Shown piece after piece: positions 43,090-53,305 of a stretch of 64,000 bases of DNA. Source of the DNA: Siphonodentalium dalli (Eukaryota; Mollusca; Scaphopoda; Gadilida; Siphonodentaliidae); assembly GCA_032622095.1 (NCBI GenBank), contig CP136069.1, positions 8,200,036 to 8,264,035 of the forward strand, in the 5' to 3' direction. The first letter of the stretch is position 1. Every line of letters begins with the position of its first letter. The position numbers and the translations under genes were made by a program. Below the pieces are notes generated by a model. It saw only the letters and a list, made by a program, of their open reading frames with translations, did not search any database and had not been told where the DNA came from.

Positions 43090-43420
43090 TACATCTGTTT
43101 AATCCTCCGTCTGTCTGTCTGTCTGTCTATCTGTGTATCCATCCATCCATCTGAACAGATATCTAGAGTATATTCATCTTCGTTTATCTGGAAATGTTTA
43201 TTTTTTGTCTGTCCGAGCAGATAATTATCTCAACCACAGGTTGTCAGATCTCAATGAAATTTGTATGGATAATCACCACTATGAGGACAATCAATGTTCA
43301 CTTGGTTTGGTTGGGTTTTCTATTCTAGAGTTATTCATCTTTGTTTATCTGGAAATGATGATTTTTGTGTCCGTCTGTCTTAAGTTTCTGAGCCATGGGT
43401 TATCGGTATGTCCACCCAAG
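43090..43420 (+). repeat. U repeat, forward copy with (GTCT)n start
   Basis: CCGTCTGTCTGTCTGTCTGTC then units with 'attcatcttcgtttatctggaaatg' and 'agatctcaatgaaattt'. Reverse-complement relative of 12090-12762. Its open frames are repeat translations. Confidence 0.7.
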
Positions 43421-43671
43421 GCGGTATGCAGAGCTGTTAATTTTCCCGGATTGTCCATGAGACTCCCGGATTGCCGTAGGGAAAACCTCCAAAATATGGA
43501 AGACATCCACAGATGCACTATTGGTCACTTCAACATAAGCAAGACTGCTCAAAATTAAAATTATTTAAATGAACTGTCTGTAACATCAAGAATAATTTCA
43601 TATTCATCATCATTCTGTACTAATCAGCAGTACTAATTGAGACTAATTAATTTGTATGCCCTTCATAGCAT

Positions 43672-44015
43672 GCCCACCATAGGTCGCCTCGCATATATAA
43701 GAGAATGCATTGGCTTAACACATTAAAAATTATAAAATTGTTAAAGAATGTAAGAAAAAATGGTAAAAAGTGTTAAAAAAAGATATTTTTTAGGCCAATG
43801 CATTCTCTTATTTATGCGAGGCGACCTATGGTCGACTCGCATATATAAGAGAATGCATTGGCACAGGGCATAACTGTAACTATCACAATGTGGTCAAGGA
43901 GCCGGTTCCAATGATATCCATATTTGTATGGTTCTATTGAGACAGACCGAAGATATTTTAGGCTGTTGAAGCTTTATTTGGCCGGTTTTGGCCGGTTTGT
44001 TGGGTAAAGGGTTAA
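43672..44015 (-). mobile_element. A element, left end deleted
   Basis: Begins inside hairpin 1 (CCATAGGTCGCCTCGCATAT). Hairpin 2 and the right subterminal and TIR with TTAA (44012-44015) are intact. Confidence 0.88.
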
Positions 44016-44022
44016 TATATAG

Positions 44023-44152
44023 AATATACGCATAGTGTTTCTGAATAACAAATTTAATCCACGAGTGGGATTGGCGATTTACACCATGAGCTTTAAATCG
44101 CCATTCCCACGAGTGGATTAAATTTGTTATTCTGAAACACTATGCGTATATT
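44023..44152. repeat. Foldback with ~55-bp arms
   Basis: AATATACGCATAGTGTTTCT...CCACGAGTGGGA...GGCGATTTA pairs with TAAATCGCC...TCCCACGAGTGG...ACACTATGCGTATATT. The inner 14-bp TCCACTCGTGG-type stem is itself palindromic. Confidence 0.85.
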
Positions 44153-44330
44153 TTGTTTATGCCACGATGTTTACAATGCGATGGATAAACGCTTTTCCTT
44201 TCAAATTGTATGGAGAAAGTTTAATCCACTCTGCGATGTTTATGCCACGATCTTTACAATGCAATGGATAAACACTTTTCCGTTCAAATTGTATGGAGAA
44301 AGTTTAATCCACTCTGCGAAGTTTAATCAA
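44153..44330 (+). repeat. Two-copy tandem, ~83-bp unit
   Basis: 'tgtttatgccacgat.tttacaatgc.atggataaac.cttttcc.ttcaaattgtatggagaaagtttaatccactctgcga' occurs twice. Confidence 0.85.
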
Positions 44331-44487
44331 CAGTAGGCACGTTTAATCAACAGGTGTTGATTAAATGTAAAATTTAAACAGATGGCTTTATTTATATAGT
44401 AAGATAGGCAATCGTGGTATAAAATGCTATGACTGATAAATGATGGCTATAATTCTCACCCATTCATGTCACACAGCAGAATTATAG

Positions 44488-44862
44488 TTAACCCATACAG
44501 AGCCCCAGACAAACATGAGCAGACGACACTCCTCTATATGCTTCTATATATGTGTGGGGCTCCCTGCAGGGTAATGGATGTTTTTTATTTTATGTCCTAA
44601 AATTTTTAAGAAACATGTATTTAAACAAAATGATAAAAAATTGTTAGGCCAATGCATTCGCTTATATATGCGAGGCGACCTATGGTCGACTCGCATATAT
44701 AAGAGAATGCATTGGCACAGGGCCCTTCTGTTGGGTAAAGGGTTAACCACAGCAGAATTATGGGTAACTTTTCAGGATTTAATCGGAAATATGGCTTGTT
44801 GCCATTTATCGGAAAGCTCTCAGTGAGAGCTTTCCGATGAATGTTAACAAGCCATATTTCCC
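44488..44862. mobile_element. G/A chimeric element joined to a C arm
   Basis: TTAA then a G-type left end (CCCATACAGAGCCCC), G module, 'aatggatgttttttattttatgtcc', one hairpin (44645-44715), and an A-type right end with TTAA at 44743-44746. The same TTAA starts CCACAGCAGAATTATGGG of a C left arm running to 44862. Confidence 0.82.
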
Positions 44863-44959
44863 ATAAACTCTTCATAAAAAGGCATCGCCCATCAAAGAGG
44901 CCCATCAAAGAGCGCTGTCATTTACTGCCCATTCACCCTACCATAACTGGTGCTTCCTG

Positions 44960-45215
44960 AATTTTTGTGTGAACCCTGTGCCAATGCATTCTCTTATATA
45001 TGCAAGTCGCCATAGGGAGCCTCGCATATACAAGAGAATGTGTTGGCCTACCAATATTTACCTTGGACCTTGTAAGCCACTGCATTCTCTTAAATATGTG
45101 AGACTCCCCATGGGATCGAGACTCACATATATAAAAGAATGCACTGGCACATGCAGGATCTTTAATGCTGCATCAGCACAGCTCCCGTCATCAAAGGATC
45201 AAGGAGTCGCTACTC
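44960..45215. mobile_element. H element, diverged
   Basis: Hairpin 1 (44978-45045) and hairpin 2 (45071-45150, GCCACTGC/GCACTGGC) are joined by 'ctaccaatatttaccttggaccttgtaa'. The right end 'ctgcatcagcacagctcccgtcatcaaagga' matches the H terminus. Confidence 0.7.
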
Positions 45216-45401
45216 CTGTGTGGCATTGATCCATAAAAATGCTCTGTCATGACAATAGCTTCCAGTTTCTTCTCTGTTGCTGTTGTCTTCGTCTGTTCTG
45301 ATTGAAAAAGTTTTTATACCAATTTGTAGCCTACCAAACTATTTTTTTAAATGATCTTTTAATTAAAATAACACTGAAATTGTAAAATGCATTATTAAAA
45401 A

Positions 45402-45530
45402 TCATGTGCCAGTGCATTCTCTTAAATATGCAAGTCTCCCATATGGAGCCTCGCATATATAAGAGAATTCACTGGCTTACAAGGTCAAGGTAAATGTTGT
45501 TAGGATGATGTATTCTCTTATATATGCGAT
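45402..45530. mobile_element. H element, fragment
   Basis: GTGCCAGTGCATTCTCTTAA hairpin with apex CTCCC-ATA-TGGAG, the 'cttacaaggtcaaggtaaatgttgttagg' spacer, then the first arm of hairpin 2. Confidence 0.75.
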
Positions 45531-45566
45531 AGAAATCTATTGCTTCAACTTATCGAAAGGTTAATT

Positions 45567-45585
45567 CCCCCCCCCCCCCCCCCCT
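45567..45585. repeat. C homopolymer (19 bases)
   Basis: Uninterrupted C-run; likely variable in length and assembly-sensitive. Confidence 0.9.
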
Positions 45586-45670
45586 TTATTCTTCCAGGTT
45601 TCATGATTCATAAATTTATGAATGATTTTCTCATAATTCATAGTAATATTGCTAATCAATATTATAAAGT

Positions 45671-45833
45671 CATTATACAATGTTGTGTACAGTATGTGTT
45701 TGTCTTGTATGAGTCCAGGTTCTGGTGGAAAGTCATATTGGACGAGACACGCAGTGTCGAGTCCAATATGACTTTTCACCACAACCTGGACGAGTACAAT
45801 AAAAACTCATACTGTACACAACATTGTATAATG
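45671..45833. repeat. V foldback, ~75-bp arms
   Basis: CATTATACAATGTTGTGTAC at the left mirrors GTACACAACATTGTATAATG at the right; inner AAGTCATATTGGAC / GTCCAATATGACTT. Confidence 0.9.
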
Positions 45834-46468
45834 ATTGTATAATGACATTTTTATTATCCAAATTTATATTTTAACCAAATTTTGGGAATAAAACTTTTGT
45901 GGTTATTTTTGGTATTTGTCGGCACTTAATTCTCTATAAAAGCCTGTATTTAATCATCAGAAAACATGATTTGGAAAAGTAAACACGGAAATGAAAAAAA
46001 AAACTCAATGCGGAAGTGAAACATCTGCTAAATCCACCAGTGTTGCGTGCGCATCACAATTTCACCGATCCATTTCACAATAGTTAATTTGTGACATCAC
46101 GGAGTCCCAATAAAAAAGTGATATTGCACACTTGGGAGTCCAATATGACATGATCCAACCCTTATTCCATTCAATAAAATTGTGATATGTAATATTCATA
46201 AACATTGCATAACAGGAAATAGTGCCAGTTTGTCTTCTGTTTACATTCCGTATGCTACATCTCAATATTTTTCCAACAATCTCTAATGAATAAAGAGTTT
46301 GAAAAGTTATTTCATTAAATTTAAGTCACTAAATAAATCAAAGAGTCTTTATTTATCTGGGACTACATGTATTTCTATACGCAGGCAAAACCATGCATAG
46401 TTATTTTGAAGCCAATGATATTTTCACGTCCCATTTGTTGATTTTAGTATGTTTTATCTAGGTTTTGG
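45834..46468. other. Interval without a gene
   Basis: The phrase 'gagtccaatatgac' near 46135 repeats part of V; nothing else assigned. Confidence 0.5.
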
Positions 46469-46618
46469 ATCATGTAATAAATAGAATCTACAACTCATCC
46501 CCAGTTTATAGCGGAATTTACAAAGGCTCAATCCAGACCTAATTTACTTGACGAGTTTTGTAAATTCCACTATAAACTGGGGACTCATTGTAGATCCTCT
46601 ATGTATTTATTACATAAT
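46469..46618. repeat. Foldback with ~60-bp arms
   Basis: 'atgtaataaatag..atctacaa..ctcatccccagtttatag' pairs with 'ctataaactggggactcattgtagat...ctatgtatttattacat'. Confidence 0.88.
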
Positions 46619-46693
46619 TTGATGCCCGGAATGTGAAAAAAACAGGCAATTACCTGTGACAAAAATAAGCAAGGCTTAAAATAAAAAAAAAAT

Positions 46694-47130
46694 TACTGAC
46701 TCAAAATGACAGGCACCAAATGGATGGCGTTGGTCATTTCAAAATGGTGCCTGTCAAATTTTCAGATGTTCTGAATGAGACCGTATTTAAATTTCCAATC
46801 AACTTATTATTCGTCAATGAGTGAGTTAGTGAGCGTCCAATCGCCACCCAGGAAAAACACAAGTTTTGTTTGTTTTCAAAAGTTCAAAAACGTTCCGTTG
46901 ATTAATACATACAAATGCACTTCACAAACGAGATAATTTGCATTAAACTCTGAATTGATCTGAAATTAAAAAAGAGCTATTTTTTATTTTCAATGTCTGA
47001 TTTGGCCACTAATGGCTCCTTTGATGTACCCAAACAGATACAGATTGTTTAAAAATTTGTATTGGACACAATGTCCGACAGATACAGGAGTGCACTGGAC
47101 ATAAACTATTTTTCGATGGGACAATGACCT
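46694..47130 (+). repeat. M dispersed repeat, copy 1
   Basis: Shares with 56311-56783 the order 'aggcaccaaatggatgg.gttggtcatttcaaaatgg', 'cccaggaaaaac', 'ctgaattgatctgaaattaaaaa', 'acccaaacagatacagattgtttaaaaat', 'gtccgacagatacag.agtgcactggacataa'. Noncoding. Confidence 0.88.
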
Positions 47131-47197
47131 TGACCGGCCACTTATTTTGAGCCTTGAATTTCAGACTGAGTGTTATACATGTACTACATGTAGATGG

Positions 47198-47448
47198 TTA
47201 ACCCTTTCATGACGGGAGATTCCTGAAATTTTGTAAAAACACTGTGCCAAGGCGTTCTCTTATATATGTGAGTATCCCATAGGGAGCCTCGTTTATATAA
47301 GAGAATACATTGGCCTAACAATATTTACCTCGACCTTATAAGCCAGGCATTCTCTTATAAATGCGAGGCCCTCTATATAAGAGAATGCACTGGCACAGGG
47401 TATTTAATGCTGCACCAATGCACCACTCCCTCATGAAAGTGATAATAA
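47198..47448. mobile_element. H element with intact left end
   Basis: TTAA, CCCTTTCATGACGGGAG, hairpin 1 (47242-47317), spacer 'aacaatatttacctcgaccttataagcc', a reduced hairpin 2 (47343-47395), 'tttaatgctgcaccaatgcacc', weak right end CTCCCTCATGAAAG. Confidence 0.82.
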
Positions 47449-47474
47449 TCGAGGTGATATATAAAGTTTAATGT

Positions 47475-47561
47475 TTAACCCACAAGGAGCCTCACACAGA
47501 TGGAAGTTTCTACTATGGAGTGTCGTCTGCTGTAGTGTATGTGGGGATATTTGTGGGTTAA
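47475..47561. mobile_element. G element, free copy with TTAA at both ends
   Basis: TTAA, CCCACAAGGAGCCTCACAC, GTGTCGTCTGCT, GTGGGGATATTTGTGGG, TTAA; 87 bp in all including duplications. The right TTAA is shared with the A element that follows. Confidence 0.85.
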
Positions 47562-47930
47562 CCCTTCACCCAACAAACCGGCCAAAACCGGCCAAATAAA
47601 GCTTCAACAGCCTAAAATATCTTCGGTCTGTCTCAATAGAACCATACAAATATGGATATCATTGGAACCGGCTCCTTGACCACATTGTGATAGTTACAGT
47701 TATGCCCTGTGCCAATGCATTCTCTTATATATGCGAGTCGACCATAGGTCGCCTCGCATATATAAGAGAATGCATTGGCCTAAAAAAAATTCTTACATTC
47801 TTTAACAATTTTATAATTTTTAATGTGTTAAGCCAATGCATTCTCTTATATATGCGAGGCGACCTATGGTCGACTCGCATATATAAGAGAATGCATTGGC
47901 ACAGGGCCCTTCTGTTGGGTAAAGGGTTAT
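47558..47930 (+). mobile_element. A element, complete
   Basis: TTAA, CCCTTCACCCAACA, both hairpins, TGTTGGGTAAAGGG; right target mutated to TTAT. Confidence 0.9.
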
Positions 47931-48175
47931 ATGTTATGCAGCTCCCACCATGAAGGGGTTGATAAATCTATGACTAATAAATGACGGCTATAATTCTCAC
48001 CCATTCGTGTCACATCTTGTTAGTGTTTTTATCTTCATTATTTGTAGACCATGGTTTTATACTCCCACTCGTCATAAAAAGGCTTCCGTCATCACGGAGC
48101 CGTTCATTTACTCTCCGTTACCACTGTACCTGTGTGTCCTTGATTAATAAATGACTGTCATATCGGTGGCTTCCA

Positions 48176-48602
48176 GATGCCAGTGCATTCTCTTATATAT
48201 GCGAGTCTCCCATAGGGAGTCCTGCATATATATACAGTAATGCCTGAAGTATATGATCCTTTAACCACAGCAGAATTATGGTAAATTTTTCAGGATTTAG
48301 TCGGAAATATGGCTTGTTGCCATTCATCGGAAACCTCTCGGTGAGAGCTTTCTGATAAATGGCAGCAAACCATATTTCCGACTAAATCCTGAAAAATTAC
48401 CCATAATACTGCTGTGGTTTATGGGTTGATTATTTAGGACATTACTGTATAAGAGAATGCACTGGCTTACAAGTTCAAGGTAAATGTTGTTAGGCCAATG
48501 TGTTCTCTTATATTGCATAACAGGCCCTCTATATAAGAGAATGCACTGGCACAGGGTCTTTAATGCTGCACCAATGCAGCTCCCACCATGAAGGGGTTGA
48601 TA
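48176..48602. mobile_element. H element interrupted by C
   Basis: Hairpin 1 starts at 48178 (GCCAGTGCATTCTCTTATAT, apex CTCCC-ATA-GGGAG) and is cut at GCATATATA by a C element (48233-48449). It resumes TAAGAGAATGCACTGGC. Reduced hairpin 2 (48493-48552). Right end CTCCCACCATGAAGGGG. Confidence 0.88.
48233..48449. mobile_element. C foldback inserted into an H hairpin
   Basis: TACAGTAATGCC to GGACATTACTGTA, complete arms, standing in the TATA-rich arm of the hairpin. Confidence 0.93.
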
Positions 48603-48954
48603 AATCTATGACTAATAAATGACGGCTATAAAATTCTCACCCGTTCGTGTCACATCTTGTTAGTGTCTTTATCTTCATTATTTGTAGACCATGGTTTTAT
48701 ACTCCCACTCGTCATAAAAAGGCTTCCGTCATCACGGAGCCGTTCATTTACTCTCCGTTACCACTGTACCTGTGTGTCCTTGATTAATAAATGACTGTCA
48801 TATCGGTGGCTTCAAGATTCTCCTCTGTTTCCCATTATCTTCGCCATTGCAAGTTGTCATTGACACTATCATTTCTCAAAGTTACATGTATCATTTCTCA
48901 AATTTCACAACATTATTGTCAGGCACACTTTTTGATAATGTCAGACAAGTTACT

Positions 48955-49826
48955 TTAACACGTTGAATGCTGGCTACGAGTTATCTCATACTACACTATA
49001 TTCCAGGTTGCCACTACGAGTTATCTCGTACTTTATATGGGGTCTAGATATTATGCTGTAGAAATTTAGGAAATTGAGTTCCCCACGTAATTATGATTTC
49101 AACCATCTCAGGAGGCTCAAATATATATGTGATGTGAGTGGTGCCACCGCATCTCTGTAATAAAGCAACCTAATTCGGGCCAAAATTATGGTTATACTGA
49201 CGCATTGGTCCCTAGCTCCGTAGTGCTGTCTGAATTGGCATTTTATAAGATCCACAAAAGTCCCTAACACTCCGCACTCCAGAATAACGAGTTAATTTGT
49301 GTATTTGAATAGTAGACATCAATTTTGAAGTAGCACGATTACACATGTAAGATTGTATTTGTCGAAATTTAGGTATGAGATAACTCGTAGTCGGCACCCA
49401 GCACCACCCATCTAAACCTGGAATGTGGGATATGATATTTCCTGGCTGTGACAACGAGTTATGTTGTAGCCAGAACTAGCGCAGGGTACTCCAAAAGATC
49501 AAATGAGCACATGTTTATTATTTACAGTATTGAACATGATAATCTGATGAAGTACTCTTATAATCTTATTAATGGCAAAGTTTGGATACGAGATAACTTG
49601 TAGTCGGCACCCAGCCATAATACCATAAAATGGCTTTGCTCTGTGCCGACTACGAGTTATCTCATAGTGCGATTATGCCATGTTTTTATGTGATCTATAA
49701 AGCTGATACATGCCCAGTTTTGGGGTTTGAGGGTGGTTATATGGTGCTATCTACCTATTAAATACTTAATATAAAGTTGGCACCCTGGAATGTTACACTA
49801 TAGGTTTCCTGCACTCAACGTGTTAA
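48955..49826. mobile_element. W: 872-bp TTAA element with repeated palindromic motif
   Basis: TTAA at 48955-48958 and 49823-49826. TIR CACGTTGAATGCTGG versus the complement of TCCTGCACTCAACGTG. The motif TACGAGTTATCTCGTA, or close variants, occurs about seven times (48974, 49012, 49283, 49374, 49452, 49576, 49649) in both directions. 'gtcggcacccagc' also recurs (49390, 49591) with its complement near 49642. No frame. Repeated palindromic subterminal motifs look like protein-binding sites (inferred). Confidence 0.85.
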
Positions 49827-49959
49827 GAGCCAGACATGTGTCGGGTGATCAAACAATAATTAAATCCAAACTTGAAAGCGAGGCCCAATCGTCACTCATG
49901 CATAATCGGAATTCATCAGATTCCAACCGGGTTACATGCATGTGCTTCCATTCAACGGT

Positions 49960-50175
49960 GACTGTTTTCAAATTATGTCAGCCATCTTGGATTGGGGGGG
50001 ACCTTTACTTGGGTGAGATATAGGTAGAGTACAGTATTTTCAATTCAACTATAAGTTTCGGTGGAGTTGTCATGACAATAACGCCAGTTGATGTGAAGAT
50101 GAAGAAATTTTGGTGATTCTTTCAAATTATGTCCACCATCTTGGATTTGGGGGACCTTTTCTTGGGTGAGATACA
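49960..50175 (+). repeat. Two-copy direct repeat of ~57 bp
   Basis: 'ttcaaattatgtc.gccatcttggatt.gggggacctt..cttgggtgagata' at about 49966 and 50117. Confidence 0.8.
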
Positions 50176-50339
50176 GTGCATGCCCTAAATAATCGACTCC
50201 TTAAGCACAGCAGAATTATGGATAATTTTTCAGGATTTAGTCGGAAATATGGCTTGTTGCCATATTTCCGACTATATCCTGAAAAGTTACCCATAATTCT
50301 GCTGTGGTTAAGGAGTCGATTATTTAGGGCATTACTGTA
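50171..50339. mobile_element. C foldback, complete, short loop
   Basis: TACAGTGCATGCCC to GGGCATTACTGTA; the turn is at GGCTTGTTGCCATATTTCC. Confidence 0.9.
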
Positions 50340-50420
50340 TAAGGAAAGTACTTCGCCTCAGTGTCCCCAACTCACAATTTTCAGCATGAATGTATTCCAG
50401 GAGATATTGGTCGATATCTT

Positions 50421-50584
50421 AAATTTATTGACACTATCCCGCATTGTGGGCTAGTGTCACCAAATTCACCCTCTGGGGACCTCCAATGAATGGCAACAAG
50501 CCATATATTTCCGTCTAAATCCTGATAAATTACCCATAATTCTGCTGTGGTTAAGGAGTCAATTATTTTTATGGCATTACTGTA
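50421..50584. mobile_element. D half-palindrome fused to C right arm
   Basis: 'cactatcccgcattgtgggctagtgtcaccaaattcacc' (D apex and arm) joins 'caatgaatggcaacaagcc...ggcattactgta' (C). Confidence 0.8.
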
Positions 50585-50833
50585 TCTCCTATATAATTTT
50601 AATAATTTATTCTTATTTTCTTTAACAGGCTTTAATATATTATCCATAGGCTCAGTGTTTAATATATTACCTATATACATGACCAGAGGTTCAGTGTTTG
50701 TTGTAAGGGTTAGCTGTCTGGTTTATGAACTAGATAATTTGCTGCACAAACCGCAGCCATCTACAACCTATCTGACCTGGCACCCATCTACAACCTATCT
50801 GACCTGGCACGCACCAGAATGCACCAGTAAGCC

Positions 50834-51016
50834 TTAACCCTTATCGGCCCTAAAACTACAAAATAAGTGTGTTGAAGAATATAAGAATAAATTCTTAAAA
50901 TTGTAAAAAAAAAAAAAAAAAATGGTAGGCCAATGCATTCTCTTATATATGAGAGAATGCATTGGCACAGGGTATATGGGTTGATACAAAAATCGACCTG
51001 GCACTCAAAGGGTTAA
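50834..51016. mobile_element. B element with collapsed hairpin
   Basis: TTAA ends; the left TIR is shortened (CCCTTATCGGCCC). The hairpin reads GCCAATGCATTCTC-TTATATATGA-GAGAATGCATTGGC, with the whole apex lost. Confidence 0.88.
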
Positions 51017-51420
51017 TTTAGTGTGTCTGACATTTGCAGATTGAGGTCCCCAGAGGGTGAATTTAGCGACGCTATCCCGCACAGCTGGCTAGCATCACAA
51101 AATTCACCTTCTGGGGACCTCATTCTGCTTAGGCCTCATATTCTGGGAAGTATCTATAGTCTCAAACTAACATTGTTTTTAGTTACTTTTTCCCTTCTGT
51201 TGAATTTCCATATCCCCTAAATTGCAGAAGATTAATGGGTAAACATCACCAACTTCAACTGGGGAATTTCAATCTGATCCTAGGTCTCCCATAGCAATTG
51301 AGGGCAAAGCAGAATGAGGTCCCCATAGGGTGAATTTGGTGATGCTAGCCCACTGTGCGGGATAGCGTCACTAAATTCACCCTCTGGAGACCTCATTCTG
51401 CAAATGTCAGACACACTAAA
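51017..51420 (+). mobile_element. D element (subtype 2) at the centre of the composite
   Basis: TTTAGTGTGTCTGACATTTG to CAAATGTCAGACACACTAAA. Palindromes at 51040-51130 and 51308-51400, standard interior. The usual CAAGCC terminal bases are absent; the flanks are TTAA of the B elements. Confidence 0.82.
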
Positions 51421-51705
51421 TTAAACCTTTGAGTGCCAGGTCGATTTTTGTATCAACCCATATACCCTGTCCCAATGCATTCTCTTATATATGCGAGTCG
51501 ACCATAGGTCGCCTCGCATATATAAGAGAATGCATTGGCCGCCTCGCATATATAGGTCGCCTCGCATATATAAGAGAATGCATTGGCCTAACAATTTTTT
51601 TATTTTTTTTTTTACAATTTTAAGAATTTATTCTTATATTCTTTAACACACTTATTTTGTAGTTTTAGGGCCGATAAGATCGGCCCCTGGCACTCAAAGG
51701 GTTAA
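51421..51705. mobile_element. B element with partly duplicated hairpin
   Basis: TTAA ends; CCTTTGAGTGCCAGG and CCTGGCACTCAAAGGG. The hairpin is followed by an extra GCCTCGCATATATAGGTC piece and a second outer arm. The small hairpin GGGCCGAT-AAG-ATCGGCCC is near the right end. Confidence 0.88.
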
Positions 51706-51954
51706 GGCTTACTGGCGCATTCTGGTGCGTGCCAGGTCAGATAGGTTGTAGATGGCTGCGGTTTGTGCAGCAAATTATCTAGTTCATAAACCACACAGCT
51801 AAATTCGTGCTTGTTTGGAACTGCTGCAGTTACTCAACTATCAAATGCTAAATGACAAAGTGCAAATATTCACTTATTTATTTCAAATGACGAGGACACT
51901 ATTGGCACAGTAACCGATGACACTATTAGCACAGTAACCGGCATCCATATTAAA

Positions 51955-52400
51955 GTTAACTGCGACACAATATGCACGGCTGATGAAACCTATCGGTGAT
52001 AATATCTCTAACCTGACATGTACAGAGTTAATTGCCGGCATGGAGCATGTGCCTGTTAACCCTTTGAGTGCCAGGGGCCGATCTCATCGGCCCTAAACCT
52101 ACACAATAAGTCTGTTAAAGAATATAAGAATAAATTATTAAAATTGTAAAAAATTGTAAAAAAAAAAAAAAAAAAAAAAATTGTTAGGCCAATGCATTCT
52201 CCTATATATGCGAGGCGACCTATGGTCGACTCGCATATATAAGAGAATGCATTGGTGGCACAGGGTATATGGGTTGATACAAAAATCGGACCTGGCACTC
52301 AAAGGGTTAATCATTTTTGGCAGGGCTGAGGCGAGTCACAGAATGGTTGCGTAACCATGGTGGGGAGGGGAGCTGTGGGCGGATGGAGGTTTATTCCACA
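51955..52400 (+). repeat. Local duplication, filled copy
   Basis: 'gcgacacaatatgc.c..ctgatgaaacctatcggtgataatatc', 'gacatgtacagagttaatt' and 'catttttggcag.gctgagg' recur at 53575-53705. This copy has a B insertion, the other does not. Confidence 0.85.
52056..52310. mobile_element. B element, short form, complete
   Basis: TTAA ends; CCCTTTGAGTGCCAGG and CCTGGCACTCAAAGGG; long A-run (52160-52180); hairpin 52189-52260 with a 3-bp GTG expansion at its right foot. Confidence 0.93.
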
Positions 52401-52454
52401 ACCGTCGATGCACATGTATTCAAAGTAATCCCAGAGATTGAATAGATATGGCTG

Positions 52455-52560
52455 TATCAATGTGCCTGTCATTTGCAGAATGAGGCCCCCAGAGGGCAAT
52501 CATCACTAATTTCACCCTCTGGGGACCTCATTCTGCTTAGGCCTCATCTTCTCATACTGT
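52455..52560 (+). mobile_element. D fragment with apex-deleted palindrome
   Basis: GTGCCTGTCATTTGCAGAAT, first arm, then GAGGGCAATCATCAC (apex gone), second arm. Confidence 0.8.
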
Positions 52561-52794
52561 ACATGTATCATTACTGCTTTTTCATCAAACTTAAATCCCA
52601 ATGAGGGTAGTTATAGAATCAATGGATTAAACTTTTCTGACACAATGGTGTGGAATAAATACAGAACACAACTTGCATCATAATATAGAATATTTTGTGT
52701 GAATATTGAACATCGATAATTTAAGCCATCAGGGAACGTAAATCATGATTTTCACGACTAACGCCTTCTGATGCTCCAGACTGCAAGCCTGGAA

Positions 52795-53130
52795 ATAGTG
52801 TTTCTGTCATTTGCAGAATGAGATCCCCAGAGGGTGAATTTAGTGACGCTATCTCACATGGCATGAACCTCATTCTACTTAGGCCTCAACTACTTTGGGA
52901 GATCTAGGATCAGATTGAAGTTATCCAGTTGAAGTTGGTGATATGCACCCATTAGTCACCTCGATTATCAATTTATCTTCTGTAAATTAGAGGATATAGA
53001 AACTGAACAGAAGGGAAAAAGGAACTAAAAACAACATTTATTTGAGACTATAGATACTTCCCAGAATTTGAGGCCTAAGCAGAATGAGGTCTCCAGAGGG
53101 TGAATTTGGTGATGATAGCCCAATGTATTG
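52795..53130 (+). mobile_element. D element (subtype 2), right end lost
   Basis: CAAGCCTGGAAATAGTGTTT, damaged palindrome 1, full interior, start of palindrome 2 to GATAGCCCAATG. Confidence 0.82.
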
Positions 53131-53305
53131 ATCAGAATGGCATATTTAGATGTCCATCAACTCAGGCTTTCACCCATGTCGAACACGCGCCAACATCATC
53201 TACCCCAGAACGCGATGTTGGTATCCACAACATGTTGTGTTTATTTCGATTTTAAATTATAGTTATATAACTCAAAGTTTTAAAATACCACAACCTGTGA
53301 CAATA

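Larger units (their letters stand above)
47935..48812 (+). repeat. Higher-order duplication: H right end plus ~220-bp unique segment
   Basis: 47939-48172 and 48579-48812 are nearly identical ('gcagctcccaccatgaaggggttgataaatc', 'cccattcgtgtcacatcttgttagtg', 'catcacggagccgttcatttactctccgttacc'). A more diverged trace lies at 44420-44460 and 44862-45260. The H element is thus part of a ~640 bp repeating unit. Confidence 0.88.
50712..51800. repeat. 1.1-kb composite inverted repeat: flank-B-D-B-flank
   Basis: AGCTGTCTGGTTTATGAACT at 50712 is mirrored by AGTTCATAAACCACACAGCT at 51781-51800. Each ~120 bp flank adjoins a B element (50834-51016 and 51421-51705) in opposite orientation. The centre is a D element. 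The two flanks differ by a 26-bp internal duplication in the left copy. Confidence 0.88.

Noticed and set aside
45567..45585. G/C homopolymers as G-quadruplex regulatory sites (also 13426, 39794, 40241, 42819)
   Set aside because: They are single uninterrupted runs in repeat junctions, better explained as simple-sequence slippage and possible assembly weak points.
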